Below, in pieces: positions 6,103 through 13,475 of a stretch of 13,475 nt of DNA. A program made the translations under genes and the position numbers. The DNA is taken from contig JALSRY010000342.1 of assembly GCA_026984555.1 (NCBI GenBank), positions 1 to 13,475 on the forward strand. Direction: 5' to 3'. Under the pieces are notes generated by a model. It was not told where the DNA came from. It ran no database searches and was given only the letters and a program-made list of their open reading frames with translations. The DNA is from Phycisphaerae bacterium (lineage in GTDB: Bacteria; Planctomycetota; Phycisphaerae; UBA1845; Fen-1342). How positions within the stretch are numbered: the first letter of the stretch is position 1; every line of letters begins with the position of its first letter.

Positions 6103-6257
6103 TGTGTTGATACTCCCAGTAACGTTGCGTCTCGATCGCCCTGATAGCCGGAACCCCGCTGGTTCCGTTTAATCCGCCAGGCGGAGCAGTCAGGCACGCA
6201 TCGGTGTTTCCGTGTTTCGGTCGGCCCGCGGCGGGGGCGGCCGACAGGTCGGGCGTA
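6103..6257 (-). promoter_or_regulatory. rplJ-rplL spacer with three hairpins
   Basis: Three inverted repeats occur in 155 bp. GTCGGCC/GGCCGAC (6220-6245) lies 12 nt after the rplJ stop, TCCGCC-A-GGCGGA at 6173-6185, and GGAACC-CCGCT-GGTTCC at 6150-6166. None has a U-tract. In E. coli the rplL message is made in molar excess over rplJ by translational control; processing or stabilising hairpins here could serve the same end. That role is inference. Confidence 0.45.
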
Positions 6258-6803
6258 TTACGCGGACGCCGCAGCGACCGGTTCGCCCTTTTCGAGTTTT
6301 TCGATCAGCGTCTTGAGACAACCGGCGATGTTCGCGCCGCCCGAATTGGCGCAACTGGCGATATTCGCCGCCGGCGAAAGGATGATCGCCGCCACCTTCG
6401 CCTGGAGATCGCGTTTGGTCGGCATCTTGGCCAGGCCGGCGACACGCTGCTCGTCGAGCCATTCCCCCTCGAGCACGGCCCCGCGCAACCGCAGCCCCTT
6501 GATCTTCGGCAGCCAGTCCTCGATGACCTTGGCGACGTCGATCAGCGATTCCCCGCCGGTCAGAATCGCCGCCGGCCCTTGCAGAGACTCGGCCAGCGGC
6601 TTGAGCGGACCGTCCCCGACAGCACGGCGGAAGAGCGAGTTCTTGACGACCTCGATCCGCATCGACTTGTCGTGCAGATCATGGCGAAGCTGGTTCGTAG
6701 TAATTCCGTCCACGCCGACCATCTCGACCCACAAGGCGCTGTCGAGCTCGGCGTAGCGTGACCGGAGTTCCTGGGTGATGATGTCTTTGACGAGCTTGCT
6801 CAT
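6258..6803 (-). CDS. rplJ: 50S ribosomal protein L10
   Basis: L10 anchors the L7/L12 dimers to 23S rRNA and forms the base of the stalk. The protein has 181 residues. It begins MSKLVKDIITQELRSRYAEL and carries the L10 signatures ITTNQLRHDLHDK, IEVVKNSLFRRAV (about 50-62) and GPAAILTGGE. The LAKMPTKRDLQAKV segment (about 124-137) follows, and then a C-terminal helix that binds L7/L12 (ANIAGCLKTLIEKLEKGE). The start lies 3 bp after the rplA stop, and its ribosome site (GGTGGAG) is made by the last rplA codons, so translation is probably coupled. A terminal AAASA tail replaces the longer acidic tails of some bacteria. Confidence 0.97.
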   Translation of the reverse strand: MSKLVKDIITQELRSRYAELDSALWVEMVGVDGITTNQLRHDLHDKSMRIEVVKNSLFRRAVGDGPLKPLAESLQGPAAILTGGESLIDVAKVIEDWLPKIKGLRLRGAVLEGEWLDEQRVAGLAKMPTKRDLQAKVAAIILSPAANIASCANSGGANIAGCLKTLIEKLEKGEPVAAASA

Positions 6804-6806
6804 GGC

Positions 6807-7505
6807 TTACTCCACCGCGCCCGAGGCCGAGATCCGGACCGCGACCGACGGGGTCATCGTTCCGCTGATGCACACGCGCTTGAGGTACTGGCCCTTGGCC
6901 GCCGAGGGCTTCATCCGGCGGATGTGATCCACAAACGCGACGATGTTTTCCTTGAGATCCTCGTCGGCAAAGGAAAGCTTGCCGACAGCCGCGTGGATGT
7001 TTCCGCCCGCGTCGTTGCGGAACTCGATCTTGCCGGCGGCGTACTCCTTGACCGCGGTGACCACGTCGGGCGTAACCGTTCCACTCTTGGGCGAAGGCAT
7101 CTTGCCCTGCGGGCCGAGGATGCGACCGAGCTTGCCGACCTTGCCCATCATCGACGGGTGGGCGACGGCCACGTCGAAATCCAGCCAACCATCCTGCACT
7201 TTCTTGACCAGCTCGTCGCCGCCGGCCTCGATCGCGCCCGCTTCCTTGGCGGCTTCGGCGTCCGTCTCCTGGCAGAACGCAATCACGCGTTTGGCCTTGC
7301 CGATGCCTTTGGGCAGCGAGACCGAGCCGCGGATCATCTGGTCAGCCTGCCGCGGGTCGATGCCCAAGTGGCAAACCAGGTCCACCGACTGATCGAACTT
7401 GGTCTTCGAAAAGCCCTTGATCGTGCGGATCGCGTCGTCCAGGGGGACGGGATCGGGGGGACGCTTGGTGATGTCTTTCCGGTAACGCTTGCTGCGAAAA
7501 CGCAT
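6807..7505 (-). CDS. rplA: 50S ribosomal protein L1
   Basis: L1 forms the mobile L1 stalk and assists release of the E-site tRNA. In E. coli it also represses its own operon by binding the mRNA leader. The protein has 232 residues, the usual length. Recognisable parts are the N-terminal MRFRSKRYRKDITKR, DLVCHLGIDPRQADQMIRG, and the signature GRILGPQGKMPSPKSGTVT (about 127-145), close to the family LGPRGLMPNPK(T/S)GTVT. The C-terminal half has KGQYLKRVCISGTMTPSVAV. A GGGAG ribosome site lies 10 nt upstream. It is preceded by a 102-bp spacer with two hairpins and followed at 3 bp by rplJ. Confidence 0.97.
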   Translation of the reverse strand: MRFRSKRYRKDITKRPPDPVPLDDAIRTIKGFSKTKFDQSVDLVCHLGIDPRQADQMIRGSVSLPKGIGKAKRVIAFCQETDAEAAKEAGAIEAGGDELVKKVQDGWLDFDVAVAHPSMMGKVGKLGRILGPQGKMPSPKSGTVTPDVVTAVKEYAAGKIEFRNDAGGNIHAAVGKLSFADEDLKENIVAFVDHIRRMKPSAAKGQYLKRVCISGTMTPSVAVRISASGAVE

Positions 7506-7607
7506 CGCTTATAGCTCCCACTTGTTTCGGCCCGTGGTGCGGCCTTCGGGTTGTCGTTGCCGCCTTCGCCGGCGGCAGGCGGGCCGGCCCAGGCCGGCAC
7601 CGTGACA
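7506..7607 (-). promoter_or_regulatory. rplK-rplA spacer with two GC hairpins
   Basis: Two perfect inverted repeats follow the rplK stop: GCCGGCC-CA-GGCCGGC (7583-7598) and GCCGCC-TTCGCC-GGCGGC (7559-7576). rplK and rplA are nearly contiguous in many bacteria, so a 102-bp structured gap is notable. There is no T-tract. A role in autoregulation by L1 or in mRNA processing is possible but unproven. Confidence 0.4.
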
Positions 7608-8057
7608 TCAGTCCACGATTTCGATACCCATCGACCGGGCGGTTCCTTCGATGATACGAGCGGCCGCCTCGGGTTCGAAAGCGTTGAGATCCTTCATTTT
7701 CGTTTCGACAATCTTGCGAACATCCTCACGCGTCACCTGCCCCACGTGGGCGGTGTTGGGCGTACCCGAACCCTTTTCCACGATCGCGAGCGACGCATCG
7801 AGCGGCTTGGCGGCACGCTTGAGCAGCTCCGCCGCCGGCGGACTCTTGACGACGAAATCGAAGGTCTTGTCCTTGTAGACCGTGATCTCGACCGGGCAGG
7901 TGATGCCGTCCATGCTCTTCGTGCGATCGTTGAACTGCTGAACGAACTGCCCGATGTTGACGCCGTGCTGCCCCAGCGCGGGGCCGACCGGCGGCGCGGG
8001 CGTCGCTTTCCCGCCGGGCGCCTGCAACTTGATTTTGGCAATGACCTGTTTCGCCAT
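7608..8057 (-). CDS. rplK: 50S ribosomal protein L11
   Basis: L11 lies at the base of the stalk, binds 23S rRNA in the GTPase-associated centre, and takes part in factor binding and the stringent response. The protein has 149 residues. The N-terminal domain carries the proline-rich switch region [20 protein letters not shown] (about 15-34), then [13 protein letters not shown] and the hydrophobic [19 protein letters not shown]. The C-terminal rRNA-binding domain has the [15 protein letters not shown] helix and ends in [24 protein letters not shown]-containing ribosome site lies 8 nt before the ATG. Every expected L11 segment is present at standard length. Confidence 0.97.
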   Translation of the reverse strand: MAKQVIAKIKLQAPGGKATPAPPVGPALGQHGVNIGQFVQQFNDRTKSMDGITCPVEITVYKDKTFDFVVKSPPAAELLKRAAKPLDASLAIVEKGSGTPNTAHVGQVTREDVRKIVETKMKDLNAFEPEAAARIIEGTARSMGIEIVD

Positions 8058-8158
8058 CTCTTGTTTCCAATCTGCGACTCACGACGGGCCGGGCCACCGT
8101 GGGGCCGCCCCCCCCGGGCGGTGCTCCTCGCGATGCTTCCCGGCCGATCCGAGATTCG
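8058..8158 (-). promoter_or_regulatory. nusG-rplK spacer, possible rplK leader structure
   Basis: The 101-bp spacer carries CCGCCC-CCCCC-GGGCGG (8105-8121) inside a wider CACCG/CGGTG pair (8095-8123). In E. coli the L1 repressor binds the leader just before rplK. This is the corresponding place, but I cannot identify the L1 recognition loop by eye. Confidence 0.3.
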
Positions 8159-8851
8159 CTACAGCGTTTCCACCTGCCAACACTCGAGTTCGATCGGCGT
8201 GGCGCGACCGAAGATGGTCACGATCACACGCACGGTTCCCTTTTGCGTGTTGATCTCGTCGACGACGCCCTCGAAGTTCTCGAACGGCCCGTCGCAGACC
8301 TTCACGCGATCCCCCTCCTTGAAGTTCAGGTTCGCCAGCGAAGGCGTCTCCTCGGAAACGTGCACCGCCGCCAGCATCTGCTCGATGTCGTGCACCGGCA
8401 TCGGCGAGGGCTTGCCGTCCGAGCCGATGAAATCACCCACGCCGGTGGTTTCCTTGATCATGAACCAGACGTCTTCGGGGACGCTGCCGTCCGGCTCGGT
8501 GGCCATCTCCACGAAGACATAGCCGGGGTAAAGCTTGCGCAACACGACCCGCGCCGTCCCGCCCCGCATGCGCTTTTCACGCTGGGTCGGTACGAGGATC
8601 CGCCCCACGCGGTCCTCCAGTTGCTCGATCTTGACCTTGCGCTCGAGCGCGTCGCGAACCTGTTTTTCCTTGTTCGTCGCCACCCGCAACACGTACCATC
8701 CCATGCCCTCGCGCACGAGCGGTTCGGGCTCGGGCGCCGGCGGAGGGCCGGCCTCGGCCGGAGTCTCGGGCGCCGGCTCTTTCGGCGTCTCCTCTTCGGA
8801 AACGTCGCCGGCTTCGGGTTGTCTGGGTTCTTCCGTCATCTGTGGTTCCAT
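8159..8851 (-). CDS. nusG: Transcription termination/antitermination factor NusG
   Basis: NusG binds the RNA polymerase clamp, raises processivity and links polymerase to Rho or to the ribosome. The protein has 230 residues, against about 180 in E. coli; the excess is an N-terminal acidic, Pro/Glu-rich extension (about 1-46). The NGN domain starts at GWYVLRVATNKEKQVRDALE (about 51) and includes RILVPTQREKRMRGG and LRKLYPGYVFVEMA (about 104-117), followed by WFMIKETTGVGDFIG. The KOW domain (about 177-230) has FKEGDRVKVCDGPFENFEGV and ends GRATPIELECWQVETL. The ATG overlaps the secE stop as TAATG, so the genes are translationally coupled. An in-frame ATG four codons later (8839) is an alternative start. 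Neither start has a strong Shine-Dalgarno. Confidence 0.96.
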   Translation of the reverse strand: MEPQMTEEPRQPEAGDVSEEETPKEPAPETPAEAGPPPAPEPEPLVREGMGWYVLRVATNKEKQVRDALERKVKIEQLEDRVGRILVPTQREKRMRGGTARVVLRKLYPGYVFVEMATEPDGSVPEDVWFMIKETTGVGDFIGSDGKPSPMPVHDIEQMLAAVHVSEETPSLANLNFKEGDRVKVCDGPFENFEGVVDEINTQKGTVRVIVTIFGRATPIELECWQVETL

Positions 8852-9378
8852 TACGACCCGCCGCGCCCGAAGAGCTGCTGCAACATCCCGACCCGCAACA
8901 CACCCAGAGCCTCGAACACGAACATGAACACGATGTTCACGGCGAACAGGATAAAACCGAGCGCCAGGACGGTGGCGATCACGACCTTCGTCGCGCCGAT
9001 GACCTCACGCCGGGTGGACCAGTTCACTTTTTTCATTTCACCTTCGGTCGCGATGAGAAAATCGACAACCTTGTGGTGCTGCCCGAGCAGGTAGAACGTC
9101 AGGTACGCCAGGAACACGCCGATCACCACCGGGATGAGGTACTGAACCCACTCGTTGGCGTTCTGCCAGCGCGTGAGCTGCTCCTGGAGGTACATCACGA
9201 AGCCGATGATGATGACGGCGGCACCCGCTGCCGTCCCCCATCGAACCATCTGCCCCTGGCCAGGCTTGTAAATGTGGAACGGGGAGCGCGCCCCGGCGGA
9301 GCGTTTTCCCTTCGAAACCCGGGGGGCGGCGACTTCGCCCGCGCCCTGCCCGCGCACCTCGTTGACCGCCTTGCTCAT
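8851..9378 (-). CDS. secE: Preprotein translocase subunit SecE, long three-helix form
   Basis: SecE clamps SecY in the inner-membrane protein-export channel. The protein has 175 residues, longer than the single-helix forms of about 60-70 residues found in many bacteria. A basic, Ala/Gly-rich N-terminus (1-45) is followed by two hydrophobic helices (about 47-66 and 80-99). The conserved SecE core comes next: the amphipathic FLIATEGEMKKVNWSTRREV (about 107-126) and the essential last transmembrane helix (about 130-155). Three transmembrane segments resemble the E. coli layout. GAGGAA lies 8 nt before the ATG. It overlaps nusG by one base and follows tRNA-Trp by about 100 bp. Confidence 0.95.
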   Translation of the reverse strand: MSKAVNEVRGQGAGEVAAPRVSKGKRSAGARSPFHIYKPGQGQMVRWGTAAGAAVIIIGFVMYLQEQLTRWQNANEWVQYLIPVVIGVFLAYLTFYLLGQHHKVVDFLIATEGEMKKVNWSTRREVIGATKVVIATVLALGFILFAVNIVFMFVFEALGVLRVGMLQQLFGRGGS

Positions 9379-9481
9379 ACCACGGTTCCTCGTTAGCCCA
9401 CCCCGCTACCGCCTGGCGACACCCATCCTGCCGGCCGGCCGCACGCGGTTCCACCGCTTGCGCGCCTCCTGATGCTCGAAC

Positions 9482-9554
9482 CAGGAGCGGAGGGACTTGA
9501 ACCCCCAACCGCCGGTTTTGGAAACCGGTGCTCTGCCAATTGAGCTACGCTCCT
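9482..9554 (-). tRNA. tRNA-Trp (CCA)
   Basis: A complete 73-nt cloverleaf can be folded on the minus strand. The acceptor stem is AGGAGCG/CGCTCCT, the D-stem GCTC/GAGC, and the anticodon stem CCGGT/ACCGG with loop TTCCAAA giving anticodon CCA. The T-arm is GGGGG-TTCAAGT-CCCTC with one G-U pair. The discriminator base is G, as expected for tRNA-Trp. The 3' CCA is not encoded. It lies between rpmG and secE, a place where tRNA-Trp commonly occurs in this conserved operon. Confidence 0.97.
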
Positions 9555-9564
9555 ACCACAATGC

Positions 9565-9735
9565 CTACTTGCGCTTGATCTTGTGCAGCGTTCGGCGGCG
9601 CAGCCGCGGAGAATACTTCTTGAGCTTGAACTTGGGTACTCCACCCTGAACGTTGACCGTCGTCCGATAATTCAGGTCGCCGGTCTCCGTACATTGGAGC
9701 CAAACCCATTCGCGTTTCTGACCCTTTTTCGCCAT
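9565..9735 (-). CDS. rpmG: 50S ribosomal protein L33, cysteine-poor form
   Basis: L33 is a small basic protein near the E site of the 50S subunit. The chosen start gives 56 residues beginning MAKKGQKREWVWLQC and including LNYRTTVNVQGG, KLKKYSPRLRRRTLHKIKRK. Ten codons upstream in the same frame (to 9765) are rejected because they are not L33-like and would remove the GGGGAG ribosome site about 7 nt before the ATG at 9735. Only one Cys is left (LQCTET), so the two CxxC zinc knuckles of the zinc-binding paralogue are absent. That identifies it as the zinc-independent type. It is 10 bp upstream of tRNA-Trp in the direction of transcription, and 112 bp separate it from tuf. Confidence 0.95.
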   Translation of the reverse strand: MAKKGQKREWVWLQCTETGDLNYRTTVNVQGGVPKFKLKKYSPRLRRRTLHKIKRK

Positions 9736-9847
9736 CCGGCTACTCCCCGGCTGCCGCCGAGACAACCGGCGGCCGGGTCCGCCCTCGAACCCGACCAGCC
9801 GGAAACACGTCTCGGGGGAAACCGCTGTTACGACGTCTGCGGCTGTC
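9736..9847 (-). promoter_or_regulatory. tuf-rpmG spacer with a strong hairpin
   Basis: GCCGCCG (9753-9759) pairs with CGGCGGC (9767-9773), and flanking CCGGC/CCGG bases can extend the stem. It sits just upstream of the rpmG ribosome site. No T-tract follows, so it is more likely a processing or stability element than a terminator. Confidence 0.35.
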
Positions 9848-11080
<1,233 letters not shown>

Positions 11081-11198
11081 ACAAAGTCTCCAGTTCCTTC
11101 AAGCCGGGCCCATCCGGCCCGGTGGCCGCCGACGCGGCCGGTTCCACTCGCGTTGGTCCGTTCCTACACAAACCCTCATTTTCCGGCCGCAGAACGAA
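11081..11198 (-). promoter_or_regulatory. tRNA-Thr to tuf leader with tandem hairpins
   Basis: Two perfect inverted repeats stand side by side in the leader: CCGGGCC-CATCC-GGCCCGG (11104-11122) and GGCCGC-CGAC-GCGGCC (11124-11139). They lie between the tRNA 3' end and the tuf ribosome site. No clear second promoter was found here, so tuf is probably transcribed with tRNA-Thr and released by tRNA processing. Confidence 0.4.
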
Positions 11199-11270
11199 AG
11201 CTGCTGATGGGGGTTGAACCCATGACCTCCTCCTTACCAAGGAGGCGCTCTACCACTGAGCTACAGCAGC
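11199..11270 (-). tRNA. tRNA-Thr (GGT)
   Basis: A 72-nt cloverleaf folds on the minus strand. The acceptor stem is GCTGCTG/CAGCAGC, the D-arm GCTC-AGTGGTA-GAGC, and the anticodon arm CCTCC/GGAGG with loop TTGGTAA giving anticodon GGT (reads ACC and ACU). The T-arm is ATGGG-TTCAACC-CCCAT. The discriminator is T, and the 3' CCA is not encoded. A tRNA-Thr directly before tuf is an old conserved arrangement, also seen upstream of E. coli tufB. Confidence 0.97.
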
Positions 11271-11349
11271 AAAACTCACACGTCCTGCGATGACGTTGGA
11301 CGCTGCCGCGTAGGCATACGCTGGCTTCCCCGGCAAAACCGGATTGAGC

Positions 11350-11377
11350 ATTGTATAGTCCCCCGCAATCTTGTCAA
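11350..11377 (-). promoter_or_regulatory. Sigma-70 promoter of the tRNA-Thr-tuf-secE-nusG-rpl operon
   Basis: On the minus strand a perfect -35 TTGACA (11372-11377) is separated by 16 nt from a -10 TACAAT (11350-11355), five of six bases of the consensus. Transcription should start near 11343, about 70 nt before the tRNA-Thr 5' end. It is the strongest promoter in the window, as expected for a highly expressed translation operon. Confidence 0.82.
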
Positions 11378-11717
11378 AACGAAAAATCGTCCTTCCGCGG
11401 ATACGCTCGCGCCCGCCGGACCACGCCACCGCCTCGCCGCCACGAAACACCCCCGGCGAGCATCCGCGGCCATTCTTCGCTCGGTGGTTCGGCCCGGTTC
11501 CGATCCCCCCGTCAAACACCTGCGTTCGGAGGGGCAACGATGGCGCCTCCGCTCGCTCCGCACACCACCCGCTCGCGCCCAACGGAGGCAGAGCCCCCAC
11601 CGCCCCGGCCTCGCGAGCCGCCGGTGCGCCCCCCGCCGAAGCCACGCCACCCGTAGCCCGTACACCAAACCGCGAGGGCATGACGCCATACCGCCAACCT
11701 TGTTCCGATAACCGCAT

Positions 11718-11735
11718 GTGACGAAAATGCGTCAC
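11718..11735. promoter_or_regulatory. Perfect inverted repeat, possible operator
   Basis: GTGACG-AAAATG-CGTCAC is a perfect 6-bp dyad with a 6-bp spacer, about 230 bp upstream of the protease start and 27 bp before a TTGACC -35-like hexamer. The form (short half-sites about 12 bp apart centre to centre) suits a dimeric regulator. No T-tract follows, so it is less likely a terminator. Function is unknown. Confidence 0.3.
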
Positions 11736-11950
11736 GCCCAGCCGAGGTTTGCCGTTTGTTCTTGACCTGCGGGCGTCGAGGCGGCAAGATGCCTAGTATC
11801 CATATGAGAATAGGTTTCATTCTTATCACAGGGGAGCGCCGCTCGCAGCCGCAGCTTTCCGCGGATTCCTGAGACGGCACACCGCTTCACAGTTCAAAAC
11901 CGGCGCAAGTATGCGTCGCCGAAGTCGTGGTTCCAAAACCTTATGTCCCT

Positions 11951-11955
11951 GGAGG
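11951..11955 (+). promoter_or_regulatory. Shine-Dalgarno of the protease gene
   Basis: GGAGG lies 8 nt before the ATG at 11964. Together with the signal peptide that starts at this Met, it fixes the start of the secreted protease. Confidence 0.75.
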
Positions 11956-11963
11956 GAAACACC

Positions 11964-13475
11964 ATGCACAGAATCAAACCTGTTCTCTTGATGATGGCGG
12001 CGGGCATCTTCCTGTCCGTCCCCGTGCTCGCGCAGTCCACGCTCGATTGGCCCACCGGCGAGTTCGTGCCCTACGAGCTGGACACCGGCAAACTCGCCAA
12101 CGTTCAGCGTGCTTCTTCCGTCGTGTTCTCGACCGATATCCACGTCGATGATGCCGTCTGGATGCGGCTCTATTTCAAGAACGCCCAACTCCAGCCCGGC
12201 AGCTACATTCGCATGGTCTCGGATTTCGACAACGAAGTGCAGGAGCTCGACGCCGACGAACTGGCGATGTGGCATTTCACCTCGGCGTATTTCAACGGCG
12301 ACACCGTGCATTTCGAGCTGATCGCCGCCCCGGGCACGAGCGACAACCACGTCGCGCTCGAGAAGGTCGCCGTCGAAATCGTCGCCGGTGGCCTGCGCGG
12401 CCCCTGCGCCGACGACGACTGTGGCATGTGCGGTTCCGACGACCGCGTGCTTTCCTCCGAGCTCTGGTCCGGCCGGTTGATGCCCGTCGGTTGCACCGGC
12501 TCGATCTTCAACACCGACAGTTGCGTCGTCAGCGCCGGCCACTGTGCCGATGGCAACTACGACGACACCATCGAGTTCAACGTCCCCGCGTCCAGCAGCA
12601 GTTGCTACCCCCGCCACCCGGGCGTCGCCGACCAGTTCCCCATCACCAGCCACCAGTTCGTCAACGGCGGCGTCGGAAACGACTGGTCCGTGATGACCAC
12701 CGGCACGAATAGCAACGGCGAAAAACCCTACGAACGCTACGGCGTGTACATGCCCATCGCCACGTCCCTGGCCAGCGCCGGGCAGCAATCCGAAGTCTGG
12801 GGCTACGGCGTCGACAACACCAACCCCACCCGCAGCCAGGTCCAGCAGTACAGCGACGGAACCATCCAGGCCCGCTACGGAACCTACTACACCTACAACG
12901 ACGACGTGACCTACGGAAACTCGGGCTCCGCCCTGATCCACAACGGCGCGATCATCGGCATCGTGACCCACTGCTCGTTCGACTGCCGCAACATCGCCAC
13001 GCGCGTCGATCTGGGCGCCTTCGCCTCCGCCCGCGAAAACCTCTGTCCCGGCTCCTCGTGCAACGTCAACTTCATCCAGCAACCCGAAGACCAGACGGCC
13101 TGCGCCGGCGACATGGCCCAGTTTTCCGTCAGCGTCGACGACGCCTACCTCATGACCTTCCAGTGGCGCATCGGCGAAACCAACCTCGTCGATGACGGCG
13201 TGCACGTTTTCGGCGCCACCACCGCCACCCTCACCCTCGTGAACGTCACCGCCGCCGATGAGGCCACCAATTACAACTGTCTCGTCACCAACACGCTCGA
13301 AAACTGCTCGGTGCCCTCGGCCAACGCGTCGCTGACCATCGACACCAACGTCGCCAACATCCTCAGCCAGCCGCAGGACCAGACGGTCACGGAGGGTGAT
13401 CCGGCGGTCTTTTCGGTCACGGTCGAGAACAACACGCTGTACGACTACCAGTGGCGGATGAACGGCAGCGACCTG
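11964..13475 (+). CDS. Secreted trypsin-like serine protease with Ig-like repeats, 3' end cut
   Basis: 504 residues are visible, and the frame runs off the right edge. Residues 1-23 are a signal peptide (MHRIKP, hydrophobic core, then VLA before QS). A region of about 24-142 has no recognised fold and looks beta-rich. A Cys-rich linker follows (C148, C153, C156). The trypsin-fold domain (about 160-360) has His193 in SAGHC, Asp240 in GNDWSVM and Ser320 in GNSGSAL, the expected triad order, and C177/C194 match the disulfide that brackets the catalytic His in chymotrypsin. Two Ig-like units follow, beginning at about 370 (IQQPEDQTACAGDMAQFSV) and 467 (LSQPQDQTVTEGDPAVFSV). Each contains the YQWR/FQWR tryptophan, and the second is cut. 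It is probably exported and acts on extracellular protein or at the cell surface. Substrate unknown. Confidence 0.88.
   Translation, partial: MHRIKPVLLMMAAGIFLSVPVLAQSTLDWPTGEFVPYELDTGKLANVQRASSVVFSTDIHVDDAVWMRLYFKNAQLQPGSYIRMVSDFDNEVQELDADELAMWHFTSAYFNGDTVHFELIAAPGTSDNHVALEKVAVEIVAGGLRGPCADDDCGMCGSDDRVLSSELWSGRLMPVGCTGSIFNTDSCVVSAGHCADGNYDDTIEFNVPASSSSCYPRHPGVADQFPITSHQFVNGGVGNDWSVMTTGTNSNGEKPYERYGVYMPIATSLASAGQQSEVWGYGVDNTNPTRSQVQQYSDGTIQARYGTYYTYNDDVTYGNSGSALIHNGAIIGIVTHCSFDCRNIATRVDLGAFASARENLCPGSSCNVNFIQQPEDQTACAGDMAQFSVSVDDAYLMTFQWRIGETNLVDDGVHVFGATTATLTLVNVTAADEATNYNCLVTNTLENCSVPSANASLTIDTNVANILSQPQDQTVTEGDPAVFSVTVENNTLYDYQWRMNGSDL

Larger units (their letters stand above)
11378..11963. 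other. Long intergenic region with no convincing gene
   Basis: About 585 bp separate the operon promoter from the protease gene. The first 320 bp are GC-rich, with overlapping open frames on both strands encoding Pro/Arg/Ala-rich low-complexity peptides; none looks like a protein. From about 11700 the DNA becomes less GC-rich and carries an inverted repeat (11718-11735), a TTGACC (11762-11767) without a well-spaced -10, and an AT-rich patch with TAGTAT (11794-11799) and an AGAAT/ATTCT pair (11807-11824). This second part is probably the promoter and leader of the protease gene. Confidence 0.5.

Noticed and set aside
11540..11656. A 38-codon frame with a good GGAGGGG ribosome-site match
   Set aside because: The peptide is almost only Pro, Arg, Ala and Glu, with no motif or conserved context, and GC-rich DNA produces such frames by chance.
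11826..13205. A 459-codon open frame on the minus strand
   Set aside because: It is antisense to the protease gene; its Val/Gly/Asp-rich composition mirrors the codons opposite. The plus strand has a signal peptide, catalytic triad and ribosome site.

Overview
This is a GC-rich bacterial chromosome segment, most likely from the phylum Planctomycetota and perhaps close to Phycisphaerae. The pointers are an EF-Tu with an altered switch I, a SecE with extra membrane helices, and a secreted protease carrying Ig-like repeats. The phylum is an inference; no rRNA is present to settle it.

Layout. (1) 1-774, plus strand: the 3' part of an RsmJ-type 16S rRNA methyltransferase, cut by the window edge. 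(2) 824-1867, minus strand: fliM, an isolated flagellar switch gene convergent with rsmJ. (3) 2209-4718, plus strand: a three-gene operon of ECF sigma factor, single-pass anti-sigma-like protein and secreted PDZ-domain protein. The first two genes overlap by 4 bp, and the third follows within 10 bp behind a perfect Shine-Dalgarno. (4) 4764-5561, plus strand: a divergent protein-kinase-fold gene. A consensus TATAAT lies only 7 nt before its preferred ATG. (5) 5617-11377, minus strand: a translation and transcription operon read right to left. It starts at a strong sigma-70 promoter and runs tRNA-Thr, tuf, rpmG, tRNA-Trp, secE, nusG, rplK, rplA, rplJ, rplL, ending in a good intrinsic terminator. 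rpoB and rpoC, the usual next genes, are absent. (6) 11378-11963: a long region with no convincing gene. (7) 11964 to the right edge, plus strand: a secreted trypsin-like serine protease followed by Ig-like repeats, cut by the window end.

How the parts work together. The minus-strand cluster makes the elongation factor, two tRNAs, the L1/L10/L12 stalk-region proteins, L33, the SecE translocon subunit and the NusG elongation factor. It is conserved housekeeping, with GC-rich hairpins in most of its spacers. The most novel candidate is the sigma/anti-sigma/PDZ operon. It is organised like an envelope-stress pathway, but its periplasmic partner is a PDZ protein with no protease domain and an apparently duplicated acidic C-terminal module. 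No mobile element, CRISPR array or phage gene was seen.
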